A stretch of DNA of 64,000 nucleotides from positions 1 to 64,000 of the forward strand of contig NZ_FNAP01000008.1 in the NCBI RefSeq assembly GCF_900101965.1, written 5' to 3'. Made by a program: the position numbers and the translations under genes. Origin of the DNA: Rhodospira trueperi (lineage in GTDB: Bacteria > Pseudomonadota > Alphaproteobacteria > Rhodospirillales > Rhodospirillaceae). Shown here in pieces: positions 1-11,310 of this stretch. Numbering within the stretch: the first letter of the stretch is position 1; each line of letters starts with the position of its first letter. Below the pieces are notes generated by a model. It saw only the letters and a list, made by a program, of their open reading frames with translations, was not told where the DNA came from and did not search any database.

Positions 1-50
1 GTCAGACCATCAACCTCCGAAAGCCAAACCAAAAACGTGTCCCGATCCAT
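1..50 (-). CDS. 5' end of a gene, possibly an IS1595-like transposase (partial)
   Basis: Only the first 16 codons lie in the window, reading MDRDTFLVWLSEVDGLT from an ATG at 48-50. A GGGAGG ribosome binding site sits seven bases upstream, so the start is well supported. The short hydrophobic-acidic beginning resembles the N-terminus of IS1595/ISXO2-type transposases, but 16 residues cannot prove this. The AT-richer sequence just upstream (about 86-130) could be the end of an insertion sequence; no matching inverted repeat can be tested because the other end is outside the window. Confidence 0.4.
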   Translation of the reverse strand, partial: MDRDTFLVWLSEVDGL

Positions 51-367
51 ACCCGCCTCCCGCGTTCAGCATCCTTTATGATACCAAAAACGGGATCGCA
101 TACCTAACGCTAATTGAGCCTTAAATAATTAGAGCGCGTTGGGTGAGTCGGAACGCATGCAACGCGTCCTGGGCCCGTCAATCGTTCTTGGGATTTTGAT
201 GCCGAAACCTGAAACGGGCGTCAGTTGTTACGTCTTGGCTTCATGTTTTCAGCCCAGAATCACACGGCCCTCTTCCGCATCCCGGATCATCCGGTGAGCT
301 TCGGAGGGCCGCGCGTCCCGAACCCCGCCGAGAGGTGACCGGGACCGGCCACCTCCGCAGCAAGGGC
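51..367. other. intergenic stretch without a recognised gene
   Basis: This stretch separates the start of the leftmost gene from the stop codon of the binding-protein gene. It includes an AT-rich patch at about 80-135 in otherwise GC-rich DNA, possibly an insertion-sequence end or promoter for the leftmost gene. No tRNA, terminator or conserved coding frame was found. Confidence 0.4.
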
Positions 368-1573
368 TTACATGACGTCGGGCTCGAACACCTTGACGGA
401 GACGAACTTGCCGTCCTGGATTTCCCACAGTTCGAAAGTGCCGGCGACGTCGCCGTTGGAATTGAAGTTCTGCGAACCGGCCGCGCCCTCGTAATCAATG
501 TCGGTGCCGGCGGCGATCAGCTCCATGGCCTTGGCGAACTCGCCGGGGTTCACCGTCTCGCCGGGCGGGTTGGCGACATCGCGCAGCGCATCGCGCACGG
601 CCGCCGGATCGGTCGAGTCGGCCGCCAGCGCCGCCAGCGCCAGCAGATAAACGGCGTCATAGGCGGTGTCGTGATAGGGCTTGTCGGACTCGGCGCCGTA
701 TTCGGCCGCCCAGGCCTCGGCGAAGTGCTTGCTGCCCTCGCTTTCCAGGGACTTGGCGGTGGTGCCGAAGGTGCCGTTCAGATATTCGGCCCCCAGCGCC
801 TCCACCAGTTCCGGGGCCTTCAGGCCGTCGGTGAAAATGAACTGGCTGAAAGTGCCGCCCTCCAGCGCCTGACGCAGAATGGTCTGGCCACTTTCCGGAT
901 AGGCGATCAGCACCAGATGACCGGCGTCGTCCTCGGCGGCGTTCTGCAACTCACCGCGGTAGGAGGACTGGTTCTTTTCGAAGCCGACCGACTGCGTGAC
1001 CGTGCCGCCCATGGCCTCGAACGCGGCCTGGAAGGAATCGGCCAGTCCCTTACCGTAGTCGTTGTTGACGTACATGATCGCGACGGTGTCGATCTCGCGC
1101 TCCTTGGTGACCTGGGCCAGCGCCACGCCCTGTCCGGCGTCGGAGGGCACGGTGCGGAACAGGAAGTCGTTGTCCTCCAGGTCGGTGATGACCGGCGAGG
1201 TGGAGGCGCCCGAGATCTGCGGCACGCCGACCACGGCGGAGACGGACTGGGCGATGGGAATGGTCACGCCGGAGGACAGCGCGCCGACCAGACCGCTGAC
1301 CTGCTCGACCGAGACCAGCTTCTGGGCCGCGTCCACACCGGCCTGCGGGGCGGTCTGGGTGTCGCCGACCACGACCTCAATGCTGCCGCCGGCCGCGTTG
1401 ATCTCCTTTTCCGCCAGACGGATGCCGTTCAGCGAGGTTTCGCCGTAGGCCTGGAGGTCACCGGTCATCGGCACGATGGCGCCGATCTTCATGTCCTGCG
1501 CGTGGGCGGCGGTGCCCAGGGCGACGGCCGTGGCGGTCGCGAGGCCCGCGATCTTCAGGATGCGCGTCGTCAT
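368..1573 (-). CDS. ABC transporter substrate-binding protein, branched-chain amino acid (LivK) type
   Basis: The 401-residue product is a periplasmic binding protein of the Leu/Ile/Val-binding family (Peripla_BP_6), which delivers amino acids or related molecules to a LivHMGF-type importer. Residues 1-24 form a Sec signal peptide ending AHA-Q, followed by the typical start of the mature domain, [17 protein letters not shown]. Length is normal for the family. The ATG is preceded by GGGGAAG. The gene stands alone, divergent from ssb and without permease or ATPase genes in view, so its partner transporter must be elsewhere. The ligand cannot be told from the sequence. Confidence 0.9.
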   Translation of the reverse strand: MTTRILKIAGLATATAVALGTAAHAQDMKIGAIVPMTGDLQAYGETSLNGIRLAEKEINAAGGSIEVVVGDTQTAPQAGVDAAQKLVSVEQVSGLVGALSSGVTIPIAQSVSAVVGVPQISGASTSPVITDLEDNDFLFRTVPSDAGQGVALAQVTKEREIDTVAIMYVNNDYGKGLADSFQAAFEAMGGTVTQSVGFEKNQSSYRGELQNAAEDDAGHLVLIAYPESGQTILRQALEGGTFSQFIFTDGLKAPELVEALGAEYLNGTFGTTAKSLESEGSKHFAEAWAAEYGAESDKPYHDTAYDAVYLLALAALAADSTDPAAVRDALRDVANPPGETVNPGEFAKAMELIAAGTDIDYEGAAGSQNFNSNGDVAGTFELWEIQDGKFVSVKVFEPDVM

Positions 1574-1852
1574 GATGGTCTTCCCCGTGAAGTGGTGATG
1601 GTGCGTTTCGTTGTGTCGGCGCCGCGTGCGTTTCGGACGCGCGCCTCGCCCCATATGGTGAGCCCGGGGAGGATAGGAAAGCTTCATGTGTGCGGGCAAT
1701 GCCGCAATGACGTGTCGCGCGGTGTCATTGGATCTGTTCGCCGGGGGTTCCCCAGAGGCGGGTCGGCGGATAAAGTGCGGATCAAACGCGTCTCGCGCGG
1801 CCTTGCCGGGTCCCCCGCGCGCTTTCGTGACAGCCAGACTCCGGAGTTTTCC

Positions 1853-2383
1853 ATGGCAGGCAGCGTCAACAAGGTCATCCTCATCGGCAACCTGGGTCGC
1901 GATCCCGAATGCCGCTCGTTCCAAAACGGGGGCAAGGTCGCCAATCTGAACATCGCCACCACCGACACCTGGAAGGACCGCCAGACCGGGGAGAAGCGGG
2001 AACGCACGGAGTGGCACCGGGTGGCCGTGTTCGGCCCGCTGGCGGACATCTGCGAGCGCTATCTGCGCAAGGGCTCCAAGGTATACCTTTGCGGGTCGTT
2101 GCAGACCCGCAAGTGGCAGGACCAGTCCGGCCAAGACCGCTATTCGACCGAGGTCGTGCTGCAGGGGCCCGGCGCCGAAATGACCATGCTGGATCCGCCG
2201 CGCGGTGGCGGCGGAGGCGGCGGCATGAGTAACGGCGGCGGCGGGGGCTACGATGCCGGCCCGCCCGATGGCGGCTATGGCGGGGGCTATGGCGGTGGCG
2301 GCGGCGGCTGGGACTCCAGCCCGCCGCCCGGCCCGGGGCGCGGTCCCGGTGGCGGCGATCCGGAGGACGACATTCCGTTCTGA
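1853..2383 (+). CDS. ssb: single-stranded DNA-binding protein
   Basis: The 176-residue protein binds single-stranded DNA during replication, repair and recombination. Residues 1-112 form the OB fold, beginning [19 protein letters not shown] and including [11 protein letters not shown] glycine-rich, disordered linker (about 120-165) leads to the acidic tip DDIPF, which docks partner proteins. The ATG follows CGGAG by eight bases. In many alphaproteobacteria ssb lies directly before gyrA; here about 3 kb of other genes separate them. Confidence 0.97.
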   Translation: MAGSVNKVILIGNLGRDPECRSFQNGGKVANLNIATTDTWKDRQTGEKRERTEWHRVAVFGPLADICERYLRKGSKVYLCGSLQTRKWQDQSGQDRYSTEVVLQGPGAEMTMLDPPRGGGGGGGMSNGGGGGYDAGPPDGGYGGGYGGGGGGWDSSPPPGPGRGPGGGDPEDDIPF

Positions 2384-2413
2384 GCCGGCGGCAAGGGGGG
2401 CTGTTGAAGGCCG

Positions 2414-2458
2414 TTGACAGGGAACCGAACCTCATTAAATTAACGGCATTCGGTTTCC
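2414..2458 (+). promoter_or_regulatory. promoter with overlapping inverted repeat, probable TetR operator
   Basis: A consensus TTGACA (2414-2419) and TAAATT (2436-2441) are spaced 16 bases apart, 36 bases before the tetR start. The promoter overlaps an inverted repeat with arms GGAACCGAA (2421-2429) and TTCGGTTTCC (2449-2458), which differ by one base. TetR-family repressors commonly bind such repeats at their own promoter, so self-repression of the tetR-lysE pair is inferred. Confidence 0.6.
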
Positions 2459-2477
2459 TGGAGTCCCTTAGCCCATC

Positions 2478-3122
2478 ATGGCCCGTCCGCGCAAGGATCA
2501 GGCGCTCGACATTCGTGCCCGCGCCATCACCGAAACCATTCGCCTGCTGTCCGAAACGGACGCGCGGGATCTTACGCTGGCCCGGGTGGCGGCGGCGGTG
2601 GGCTGCCGCCCCCCGGCGCTGTACGGGCACTTCCGCGACAAGAACGACCTGCTCCGCGCCGTCCACGACGCCGGCTTCGCGTGGCTGTACGTCGAAAAGC
2701 TGGACGTCTGCGCGGACACGCAAGGCGATGCGCTGGCCCGTCTGCGGGAGGGCGGGCGGGCGTATGTGCGCTTCGCCCTGGAGAACCCGGCCCTGTACCG
2801 TCTGATGTTCGATCCGCCGCCGGACAGCGGTTTGGACGTCGGGCCCTTCGACAGCGATAGCGATGCGGCTCTGAAGTCCCTGGGGTTCCTGCGCGCCGGG
2901 ATCGTGGCCGCGCAACGGGAGGGATGCCTGCCCGGCGCCGATCCGGACGACATCGCGTTCACCCTGTGGTCCGCCGTGCATGGCGCGGTCTCCTTGCTGC
3001 TTCAGGGCCGGGCCCCCGCCACCGAGACCGATCCCGTGGTCGCCGCCGAAGCGGTCGTGGATCAGGTCATGGCATTCATTGCCGCCACCCGCGCCACGAC
3101 TCCCGGAGGCTCCGATGCTTGA
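2478..3122 (+). CDS. TetR/AcrR family transcriptional regulator
   Basis: The 214-residue protein has an N-terminal TetR helix-turn-helix (residues 10-56, with LTLARVAAAVGCRPPALYGHFRDKNDLL) followed by an all-helical ligand-binding domain of the WHG type (about 80-200). It probably represses itself and the downstream exporter, whose start codon lies inside its last codons (8-base overlap). The ligand is unknown; an amino acid or amphiphilic compound exported by the LysE-like partner is plausible. Confidence 0.92.
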   Translation: MARPRKDQALDIRARAITETIRLLSETDARDLTLARVAAAVGCRPPALYGHFRDKNDLLRAVHDAGFAWLYVEKLDVCADTQGDALARLREGGRAYVRFALENPALYRLMFDPPPDSGLDVGPFDSDSDAALKSLGFLRAGIVAAQREGCLPGADPDDIAFTLWSAVHGAVSLLLQGRAPATETDPVVAAEAVVDQVMAFIAATRATTPGGSDA

Positions 3123-3732
3123 TCTGCCCGACCTGCTGATGATCGGCGCTCTTCTGGCCGCCGCCCAGGCCACGCCCGGGCCGACCATCGCCACCCTGCT
3201 GGCGCGCACCGTGGCGCAAGGCCATGACGGCGCGGCGCCGTTCATTGTCGGATTGATCGTCGCCGACCTCGTGTGGCTGTCGGCCGCCGTGTTCGGGCTT
3301 GCCCTGCTGGCCGCGACGGCGCAACCCGTGCTGTTGGTGCTCAAGTACGCGGGCGTGGCTTATCTGGTGTATCTGGCGTGGCGCCTGTGGACCGCGCCGG
3401 TCCATGCGGTTGAGGGCGGCGCGCCGGCACGGGACAGCCGCCTCGGTCTGCTGGGGGGCGGCCTGTCGCTGGGCCTCGGCAATGCCAAGACGGGGGCGTT
3501 CTATCTGGCCCTGCTGCCCGCCGTGTTGCCGGTGGCGGAGGTGTCCGTCGCCGGGTACCTGGAGATCAGCGCCGTCTTGGTCGTGGTCTATGCCGGGGTG
3601 CTGACCGGCTACGTCGCGTTGGCGGCGCGCGCCCGGCGCCTGCTGATGGCCCCCCGGCGCCTGAAGGCCGTGAACAGGCTTGCCGGGGGCGTGATCGCCG
3701 GCACGGCCGTCCTTGTCGCCGCCCGGGCCTGA
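3115..3732 (+). CDS. LysE/RhtB family amino-acid exporter
   Basis: The 205-residue protein has the six-helix plan and length of the LysE/RhtB family, which exports amino acids or homoserine-lactone-like compounds. The N-terminal helix carries ATPGPT, the family's conserved PGP motif, and GLGNAKTGAFYLALLP matches the second signature region. The ATG, preceded by CGGAGG, overlaps the end of the tetR gene, implying translational coupling and local control. The transported substrate cannot be predicted. Confidence 0.9.
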   Translation: MLDLPDLLMIGALLAAAQATPGPTIATLLARTVAQGHDGAAPFIVGLIVADLVWLSAAVFGLALLAATAQPVLLVLKYAGVAYLVYLAWRLWTAPVHAVEGGAPARDSRLGLLGGGLSLGLGNAKTGAFYLALLPAVLPVAEVSVAGYLEISAVLVVVYAGVLTGYVALAARARRLLMAPRRLKAVNRLAGGVIAGTAVLVAARA

Positions 3733-3767
3733 GGCCCGCTTCATCCAGACCATTTCGGAGGAACGCG

Positions 3768-4610
3768 ATGTCCCGTTTTGTCCGGATGATCGGCCTGCTG
3801 CTGGCGACGCTTGTGCTGGCCATGGCCGTGGTTGCCGTATGGAGCCATGCCAACATGGAGGCGGCCATCACCGCGTGGCGTGATCGGGTGACCGACATCG
3901 CCGCGATCATGCCGTCGTCTCGTCCGGATCCGGGTGCCCTGGCGGCCTTGCCAGACTCGGTGCGGCGGTACATCGCGTTCACGTTCCCCGATGGCCTGCC
4001 GGACCCGACAACAACCGTCACCGTGGCGATGGAGGGAGACTTCCGCCGTCCCGGGGTCACGGCCTTCGAGCCCACCACGGCCCATCAGGTCACCGCTGCC
4101 GGCACGCCGGCGTTTGTGTTCGATGCCACGACCCCCATTGTCGCGGGGGTCTGGGCGCGGGTGTATGACGCCTTTGTGGATGGGGAGATGGACATGAAGG
4201 CGCGCATTCTCTCCACCCTGACGGTGGTCGACTACTCAGGGTCGCCGACGTTGAACCAGATTTCGCTGCGCCGCTGGCTGATCGAGAGTCCGCTGTACCC
4301 CATGGCGTTGCTGCCCGGCGGCCCGGTGACCTGGGAGCCCATCGACGACCGCCATGCCCGCGCCGTGGTGTCGTGGGGCGGGATGGAGGCGGACTTGATC
4401 GCCACGTTCCGCGACGATGGGGCGCTGGTCGAGTTCCGGACCGAGGAAGATGGCGACCTGTCGACGCCCTACCATGGCTCCGGGGAGGTGGCGACGCGCG
4501 ATGACTTCCGCATGGTGGAGGGAGTGCGTCTGCCGCACGCCTTCTCCATCGCCCGGGCGGCCAACGGCGAAACGTATCCGTTCTGGGTGGGCCGGGTGAC
4601 TAATTTTTAA
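3768..4610 (+). CDS. exported or membrane-anchored DUF6544-like protein
   Basis: The 280-residue product starts with one hydrophobic segment (residues 6-26), a signal peptide or anchor. The rest is soluble and beta-rich. The LPDSVRRYI stretch after the anchor and the C-terminal half resemble the DUF6544/DUF6920 families, whose function is unknown. A GGAGG site precedes the ATG. It sits 35 bases after lysE and may be transcribed with it. The family assignment is from recall of motifs, not a search. Confidence 0.7.
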   Translation: MSRFVRMIGLLLATLVLAMAVVAVWSHANMEAAITAWRDRVTDIAAIMPSSRPDPGALAALPDSVRRYIAFTFPDGLPDPTTTVTVAMEGDFRRPGVTAFEPTTAHQVTAAGTPAFVFDATTPIVAGVWARVYDAFVDGEMDMKARILSTLTVVDYSGSPTLNQISLRRWLIESPLYPMALLPGGPVTWEPIDDRHARAVVSWGGMEADLIATFRDDGALVEFRTEEDGDLSTPYHGSGEVATRDDFRMVEGVRLPHAFSIARAANGETYPFWVGRVTNF

Positions 4611-4772
4611 CACCTTTCTCCTATAAACTCGCTTGTCCCCCAAGCACACTGAATCGTGTTGCAGAATCATACAAATTATGCGACCTAACGTGCTTGTGTT
4701 TGTCGGCTTCGATCATTAGCCCACTAATGTGTTGGGAAATTTTATTATCACTTTTGTCCAATGGAGGCGCCG

Positions 4773-5234
4773 GTGAATAGCATTTTTCTCAATTTTTCTA
4801 TCGGTGTTATTGGCTCTTTAATCGCCACAGCCTTGGCGGCGTTAGCGATTGTTTTTTTTAGAAAAACTTTTTCTGCAGAACAATACATACTAAAACAAAA
4901 GGGGAAAATTGAAGAAATTCAAATGTACTCTTCCGATATTAATTTATTATATGCTGCGACCTTACGGGATTTAGTCATAATGAATGTTTTGTTTTTTGCC
5001 GATTCTGCCCTATGGAATATCGGTGAAGTTCTAATGTTTTCAAGCGATTTGCAGCGCTATGTCATGCTGATCGACAACTTAGGCATGTTTTCAATTCGCC
5101 TTACAACAGTCGTCATTCTTATTGTTGGACTCTTCATTAGCGTAGCCGCAATAAACCGAATAAACAGAGTTCTAGCGTACAGAGCATACATAAAAGGCGA
5201 AGCCCCCCCGGCGTCGCCGCCGACCTCTTCGTGA
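4773..5234 (+). CDS. AT-rich orphan membrane protein of unknown function
   Basis: The predicted product (153 residues) has a hydrophobic helix at about 4-25, a middle amphipathic region, and two hydrophobic stretches at about 70-90 and 108-132. GTG 4773 is preferred because GGAGG ends five bases before it; the in-frame ATG at 4761 has no ribosome binding site. Base composition is strikingly AT-rich for this chromosome until the last 15 codons, which are GC-rich (PPASPPTSS). This suggests recent acquisition, with the 3' end fused into native sequence. No family was recognised. Confidence 0.65.
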   Translation: MNSIFLNFSIGVIGSLIATALAALAIVFFRKTFSAEQYILKQKGKIEEIQMYSSDINLLYAATLRDLVIMNVLFFADSALWNIGEVLMFSSDLQRYVMLIDNLGMFSIRLTTVVILIVGLFISVAAINRINRVLAYRAYIKGEAPPASPPTSS

Positions 5235-5308
5235 AGCGCACCACCCCCACATTGCTCCGACCAGCCGCGTTTGATAAGGTCCTGACCCTTTCCCCTGTCC
5301 GCACTGGC

Positions 5309-5340
5309 GTCCCAACGGCCGCCGGGCGTTGGGGCTTTTC
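5309..5340 (+). terminator. Rho-independent terminator
   Basis: Arms CCCAACG (5311-5317) and CGTTGGG (5327-5333) enclose a GC-rich loop and are followed by GCTTTT. It closes the transcript of the AT-rich membrane-protein gene just before gyrA. Confidence 0.75.
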
Positions 5341-5412
5341 GTGTCACACGCCGCCGAATCGACGGCCGACGGACCGGGGACAGGCCCAGACACCTTCAGG
5401 TGATATCCGCCC

Positions 5413-8181
<2,769 letters not shown>

Positions 8182-8209
8182 TCCCGGCGAAGCGGGGGGG
8201 TAGGCTGAT

Positions 8210-8728
8210 ATGACAGCGCGCAAACACGTCGGCATCTATCCGGGGACGTTCGACCCGGTGACCGTCGGGCATCTGGACATCATCAACCGGGCTACGCGAT
8301 TGGTGGACCATCTGATCGTGGCGGTTGCGGTGAATGCGGGCAAGGGCCCCATGTTCTCGCTCGATGAGCGGGTCGCCATGGTGCGCGAATCGGTGGCGGA
8401 GTTCGGGACCGAAGCCAATGGCTCTGCCCGGATCGAGGTGCGGCCGTTCGAAACCCTGCTCATCAATTTCGCCGTCGAAATGGAGGCGTCCGTGATCATT
8501 CGCGGGTTGCGGGCTGTCTCCGACTTCGAATACGAGTTTCAGATGGCCGGTATGAACGCGCGGCTGAATAACTCTGTGGAGACCGTCTTTCTCATGGCCT
8601 CCGAACGCTCGCACTTCATCTCGTCGCGATTCGTCAAGGAGATCGGGCGTCTGGGGGGCGATATTGGCGCGTTCGTGACACCGACCGTCCACCAACGTCT
8701 GATGACCCGGTTCGGAGAGACACAATGA
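8210..8728 (+). CDS. coaD: phosphopantetheine adenylyltransferase
   Basis: The 172-residue enzyme transfers AMP from ATP to 4'-phosphopantetheine, the penultimate step of coenzyme A synthesis. It carries the nucleotidyltransferase signature GIYPGTFDPVTVGHLDII with the HxGH-like motif, and the C-terminal ISSRFVKEI stretch that contacts ATP. Length is typical. The stop codon overlaps the start of the cyclophilin gene (ATGA). gyrA-coaD-cyclophilin is a common alphaproteobacterial order. Confidence 0.97.
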   Translation: MTARKHVGIYPGTFDPVTVGHLDIINRATRLVDHLIVAVAVNAGKGPMFSLDERVAMVRESVAEFGTEANGSARIEVRPFETLLINFAVEMEASVIIRGLRAVSDFEYEFQMAGMNARLNNSVETVFLMASERSHFISSRFVKEIGRLGGDIGAFVTPTVHQRLMTRFGETQ

Positions 8729-9357
8729 TGGACACTCGAATGACGGATACCCGAGAACCGCGCCGACCCGGGTCCCTGACGCTGTCGCGGCGGGGCCTGT
8801 TTGCCGCGGTCGCAGCGCTTATCACCCTCACTGGAAAGGCAAGACCCATGGCCGCCGATACCGGACGGGATCTGGATTCCGAAAACACCCTGTTTATGGA
8901 CCTGCCCGCCGGCCGGGTCACCATTGCCCTGCGACCCGATCTGGCTCCGAATCATGTGGAGCGCATCAAGACCCTGACCCGACAGGGCTTCTACGATGGC
9001 GTGGTGTTTCACAGGGTCATCGAGGATTTCATGGCCCAGACCGGTGATCCCACGGGGACCGGTATGGGGGGATCGGATCTGCCCGACCTGAAGGCGGAAT
9101 TCTCCGATCCGGGTGAGGCCCAGCATGTGCGCGGCACCTGCTCGATGGCCCGCACCCAGAACCCGAACTCTGCCAACAGCCAGTTCTTCATCTGTCTGGC
9201 GGACGTGCCTCATCTGGACGGCCAGTACACGATCTGGGGTCAGGTGACCGACGGCATGGATGCCGTGGACAAGATCAAGACCGGGTCATCGGCCCGCAAC
9301 GGCAAGGTGGATGATCCGGACAGCATCATCCGGATGTGGGTTGCCGCCGACGGGTGA
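8725..9357 (+). CDS. exported cyclophilin-type peptidyl-prolyl cis-trans isomerase
   Basis: The 210-residue protein catalyses isomerisation of proline peptide bonds during folding. The cyclophilin domain spans about 50-207 with VVFHRVIEDFMAQTGDPTG and NPNSANSQFFI, including the catalytic Arg. An N-terminal extension contains LSRRGLFAAVAAL followed by a short hydrophobic stretch, a twin-arginine signal, suggesting transport of the folded enzyme to the periplasm. No clear AxA cleavage site follows, and KARPMAA is only a weak candidate. The gene overlaps coaD by four bases. Confidence 0.92.
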   Translation: MMDTRMTDTREPRRPGSLTLSRRGLFAAVAALITLTGKARPMAADTGRDLDSENTLFMDLPAGRVTIALRPDLAPNHVERIKTLTRQGFYDGVVFHRVIEDFMAQTGDPTGTGMGGSDLPDLKAEFSDPGEAQHVRGTCSMARTQNPNSANSQFFICLADVPHLDGQYTIWGQVTDGMDAVDKIKTGSSARNGKVDDPDSIIRMWVAADG

Positions 9358-9387
9358 TCGGGCACGATCGGGGACGGGCGATGCCGC

Positions 9388-9870
9388 ATGCCGGCTCATG
9401 ATACGGGCTACAAGCTGCTGTTCTCCCACCCGGAGATGGTGCGCGATCTGATCACGGGCTTTGTTCCAGGCGATTGGGTGAGGGAGGCGGACTTCTCGAC
9501 CCTGACGCCGGAGAAGGCCAGCTTCGTCAGCGACGACGAAAAGGAGCGGCACGACGATCTGGTCTGGCGCGTGCGTCTGCGGGATCGGTGGCTCTGGGTT
9601 TACCGTCTGCTGGAATTCCAGAGCACGCCGGACCCGTGGATGGCCGTACGCCTGATGGTGTCCGTGGGGTTGTTGGCCCAGGATCTGATCCGGCGCGGCG
9701 AGGTGCGGGCGGGCCGTCTTCCGCCGGTTCTCCCCATTGTGCTGTATGACGGTGGTCCCGCGTGGACGCCGCCCATGGACGTGGTGGACTGTTTCGAGGC
9801 GCCGCCGCCCCCCCCGGTCTGCATCCCTTCCAACCCCGCCTCAGGTACAGCAGTTCTCATTTTGGCCGCG
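9388..9870 (+). pseudogene. decayed Rpn/YhgA-type recombination-promoting nuclease gene
   Basis: The reading frame begins MPAHDTGYKLLFSHPEMVRDLI and continues through DDLVWRVRLRDRWLWVYRLLEFQS, matching the N-terminal PD-(D/E)XK-like half of the Rpn/YhgA family (PF04754), whose members have about 300 residues. Around 9804-9818 a run of C residues shifts the frame: the family-like text PPGLHPFQPRLRY continues in the next frame for only a few residues. After about 9870 the coding signal is lost in dispersed repeats. It is therefore both frameshifted and truncated. Confidence 0.75.
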
Positions 9871-9910
9871 CGGCTTCCGAAGGGAACGGCTGTGAGCCCC
9901 AGGCGCGAAT

Positions 9911-10090
9911 CGGACTCCCTCCCCTGGATAGGGGAGGGCTGGGGTGGGGGTGATATCGGAAACACGCGGGGTTGGAATTGCAAGCGCCGCTGGCGCGAAA
10001 AGCCAACGCGCCCCCCTCCCAACGTCCCCCCGACGGGGGGAGGAGAACAGGCCGGCGCCGGCCGCAACGGGTGTTCTCCCCCCATCCTGA
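9911..10090. repeat. dispersed GC-rich repeats (two hairpin units)
   Basis: The first unit has arms CCCTCCCCT (9917-9925) and AGGGGAGGG (9930-9938) followed by CTGGGGTGGGGGTG, a sequence style widespread in intergenic DNA of GC-rich proteobacteria. A second, related unit in roughly inverted orientation lies at 10008-10047 (CCCCCCTCCC ... GGGGGGAGGAGAA). They fill the gap between the broken Rpn gene and nadD, which shares an open frame with the Rpn remnant only by chance. Confidence 0.65.
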
Positions 10091-10176
10091 GAATTGCCAA
10101 CCAATCCCCCTTGCCCCGCGCCGTCCGGGCGTGCTTCGATCCTCCTCCCGCGTTTCCTTCCCGACCGTCCCGGATC

Positions 10177-10794
10177 ATGTCGCCTCTGTTTGCTCCGCCC
10201 CCCTATGGTGACCGTCGCCGCGTTCGCATCGGCCTGCTGGGCGGATCGTTCAACCCGGCGCACGAGGGCCACCGCCACATCAGCCTGATGGCGTTGCGCC
10301 GCCTGCGGCTCGATCAGGTGTGGTGGCTGGTCTCGCCCGGCAACCCGCTGAAGACGGGCCAGCCGATGGCGCCGTCGGCCGAGCGTCTGGCCAGCGCCCG
10401 CCGGCAGACCCGCCATCCGCGCATGGTGCCCACCGCCCTGGAGGCGGCGCTCGGCACCCGCTACACCTACGACACCGTTCGCGTCCTGCAACGCCGGTTC
10501 CCCCGCGTTCGCTTCGTCTGGCTGATGGGCGCGGACAACCTGATCCAGTTGCCGCGCTGGGAGGCGTGGACCGACCTGATGGCCTCCGTTCCGGTTGCGG
10601 TTTTCGACCGGCCGCAGTATTCTGTGGTGACGGTTCGGGCGCGGGCCGCGCGGCGGTTCGCGGCGCATCGCCTTCCCGCTCGGGCCGCGTGCCGGCTGGC
10701 GGATGCGCCGCCGCCGGCGTGGGTGTTCCTGCCCATACGGCGGCACGGGGCGTCGGCCACGGCCATCCGGGAAGGGCAGGGGTGGCCCGCGTGA
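10177..10794 (+). CDS. nadD: nicotinate-nucleotide adenylyltransferase
   Basis: The 205-residue enzyme joins nicotinate mononucleotide and ATP to form deamido-NAD in NAD synthesis. It has the signature GLLGGSFNPAHEGHRHIS near the N-terminus, WLMGADNL, and the C-terminal SATAIR motif. The ATG at 10177 lacks a strong ribosome binding site, so the exact start is uncertain, but the domain cannot begin much later. The frame stays open upstream into unrelated repeats. It heads the nadD-rsfS-rlmH group; proA, often upstream, is absent. Confidence 0.93.
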   Translation: MSPLFAPPPYGDRRRVRIGLLGGSFNPAHEGHRHISLMALRRLRLDQVWWLVSPGNPLKTGQPMAPSAERLASARRQTRHPRMVPTALEAALGTRYTYDTVRVLQRRFPRVRFVWLMGADNLIQLPRWEAWTDLMASVPVAVFDRPQYSVVTVRARAARRFAAHRLPARAACRLADAPPPAWVFLPIRRHGASATAIREGQGWPA

Positions 10795-10889
10795 GGGGCG
10801 TTCGGCGGCATGGACGCGAGCGGTCGCCGAAGGTCCCGGTTCTGTCAGGAAAGGACCGACCCATCTCGACCGCGAGAGACGATTCGACG

Positions 10890-11303
10890 ATGCCGGACCC
10901 CATCGTCGAGACCATCGACACCACTCTGGCCAACCACAAGGCCGAGGACGTGGTCCACATCGACCTGGCGGGCAAGAGCGATTACGCCGACGCCATGGTC
11001 ATCGCCTCCGGCCAGTCGGCCCGCCACGTCGGCGCCCTGGCAGACCACCTCGTCGAAGCCTTGAAGGCGGAGGGCCTGCGCCCCACCGTCGAGGGCGCGG
11101 CCCAGTGCGACTGGGTGCTGATCGATGCCGGCGACGTGGTGGTTCATGTGTTCCGGCCGGAGGTTCGGGCCTTCTACAATCTGGAAAAGATGTGGGGCGC
11201 GCCGGTGCCGGCCATGCGGAGGTCCGGCATGACCGGAGCGCCGGAGATGATGGCCGGGGTCATGGCCGTCCGGTCCCCGGTGGCCATGGCGGCCAGCCGG
11301 TAA
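10890..11303 (+). CDS. rsfS: ribosome silencing factor RsfS
   Basis: The 137-residue protein belongs to the Iojap/RsfS family, which binds ribosomal protein L14 and blocks subunit joining when nutrients are short. Conserved stretches are DVVHIDLAGKSDYADAMVIASG, the CDWVLIDAGDVVVHVF core and the FYNLEKMWG end. The tail after residue 110 is longer than usual and low in complexity. It follows nadD by 95 bases and precedes rlmH by seven, a widely conserved order. Confidence 0.95.
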   Translation: MPDPIVETIDTTLANHKAEDVVHIDLAGKSDYADAMVIASGQSARHVGALADHLVEALKAEGLRPTVEGAAQCDWVLIDAGDVVVHVFRPEVRAFYNLEKMWGAPVPAMRRSGMTGAPEMMAGVMAVRSPVAMAASR

Positions 11304-11310
11304 GATCAGG

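Noticed and set aside
335-1852. Long open frame on the plus strand before ssb
   Set aside because: Antisense to the LivK-type gene. It is Gly/Arg/Asp-rich, and no family text exists before MAGSVNKV.
10177-10794. Fusion of the Rpn remnant with nadD
   Set aside because: The frame is open from 9388 to 10794, but the intervening text is repeat-derived and the Rpn family continues in another frame, so the join is chance.
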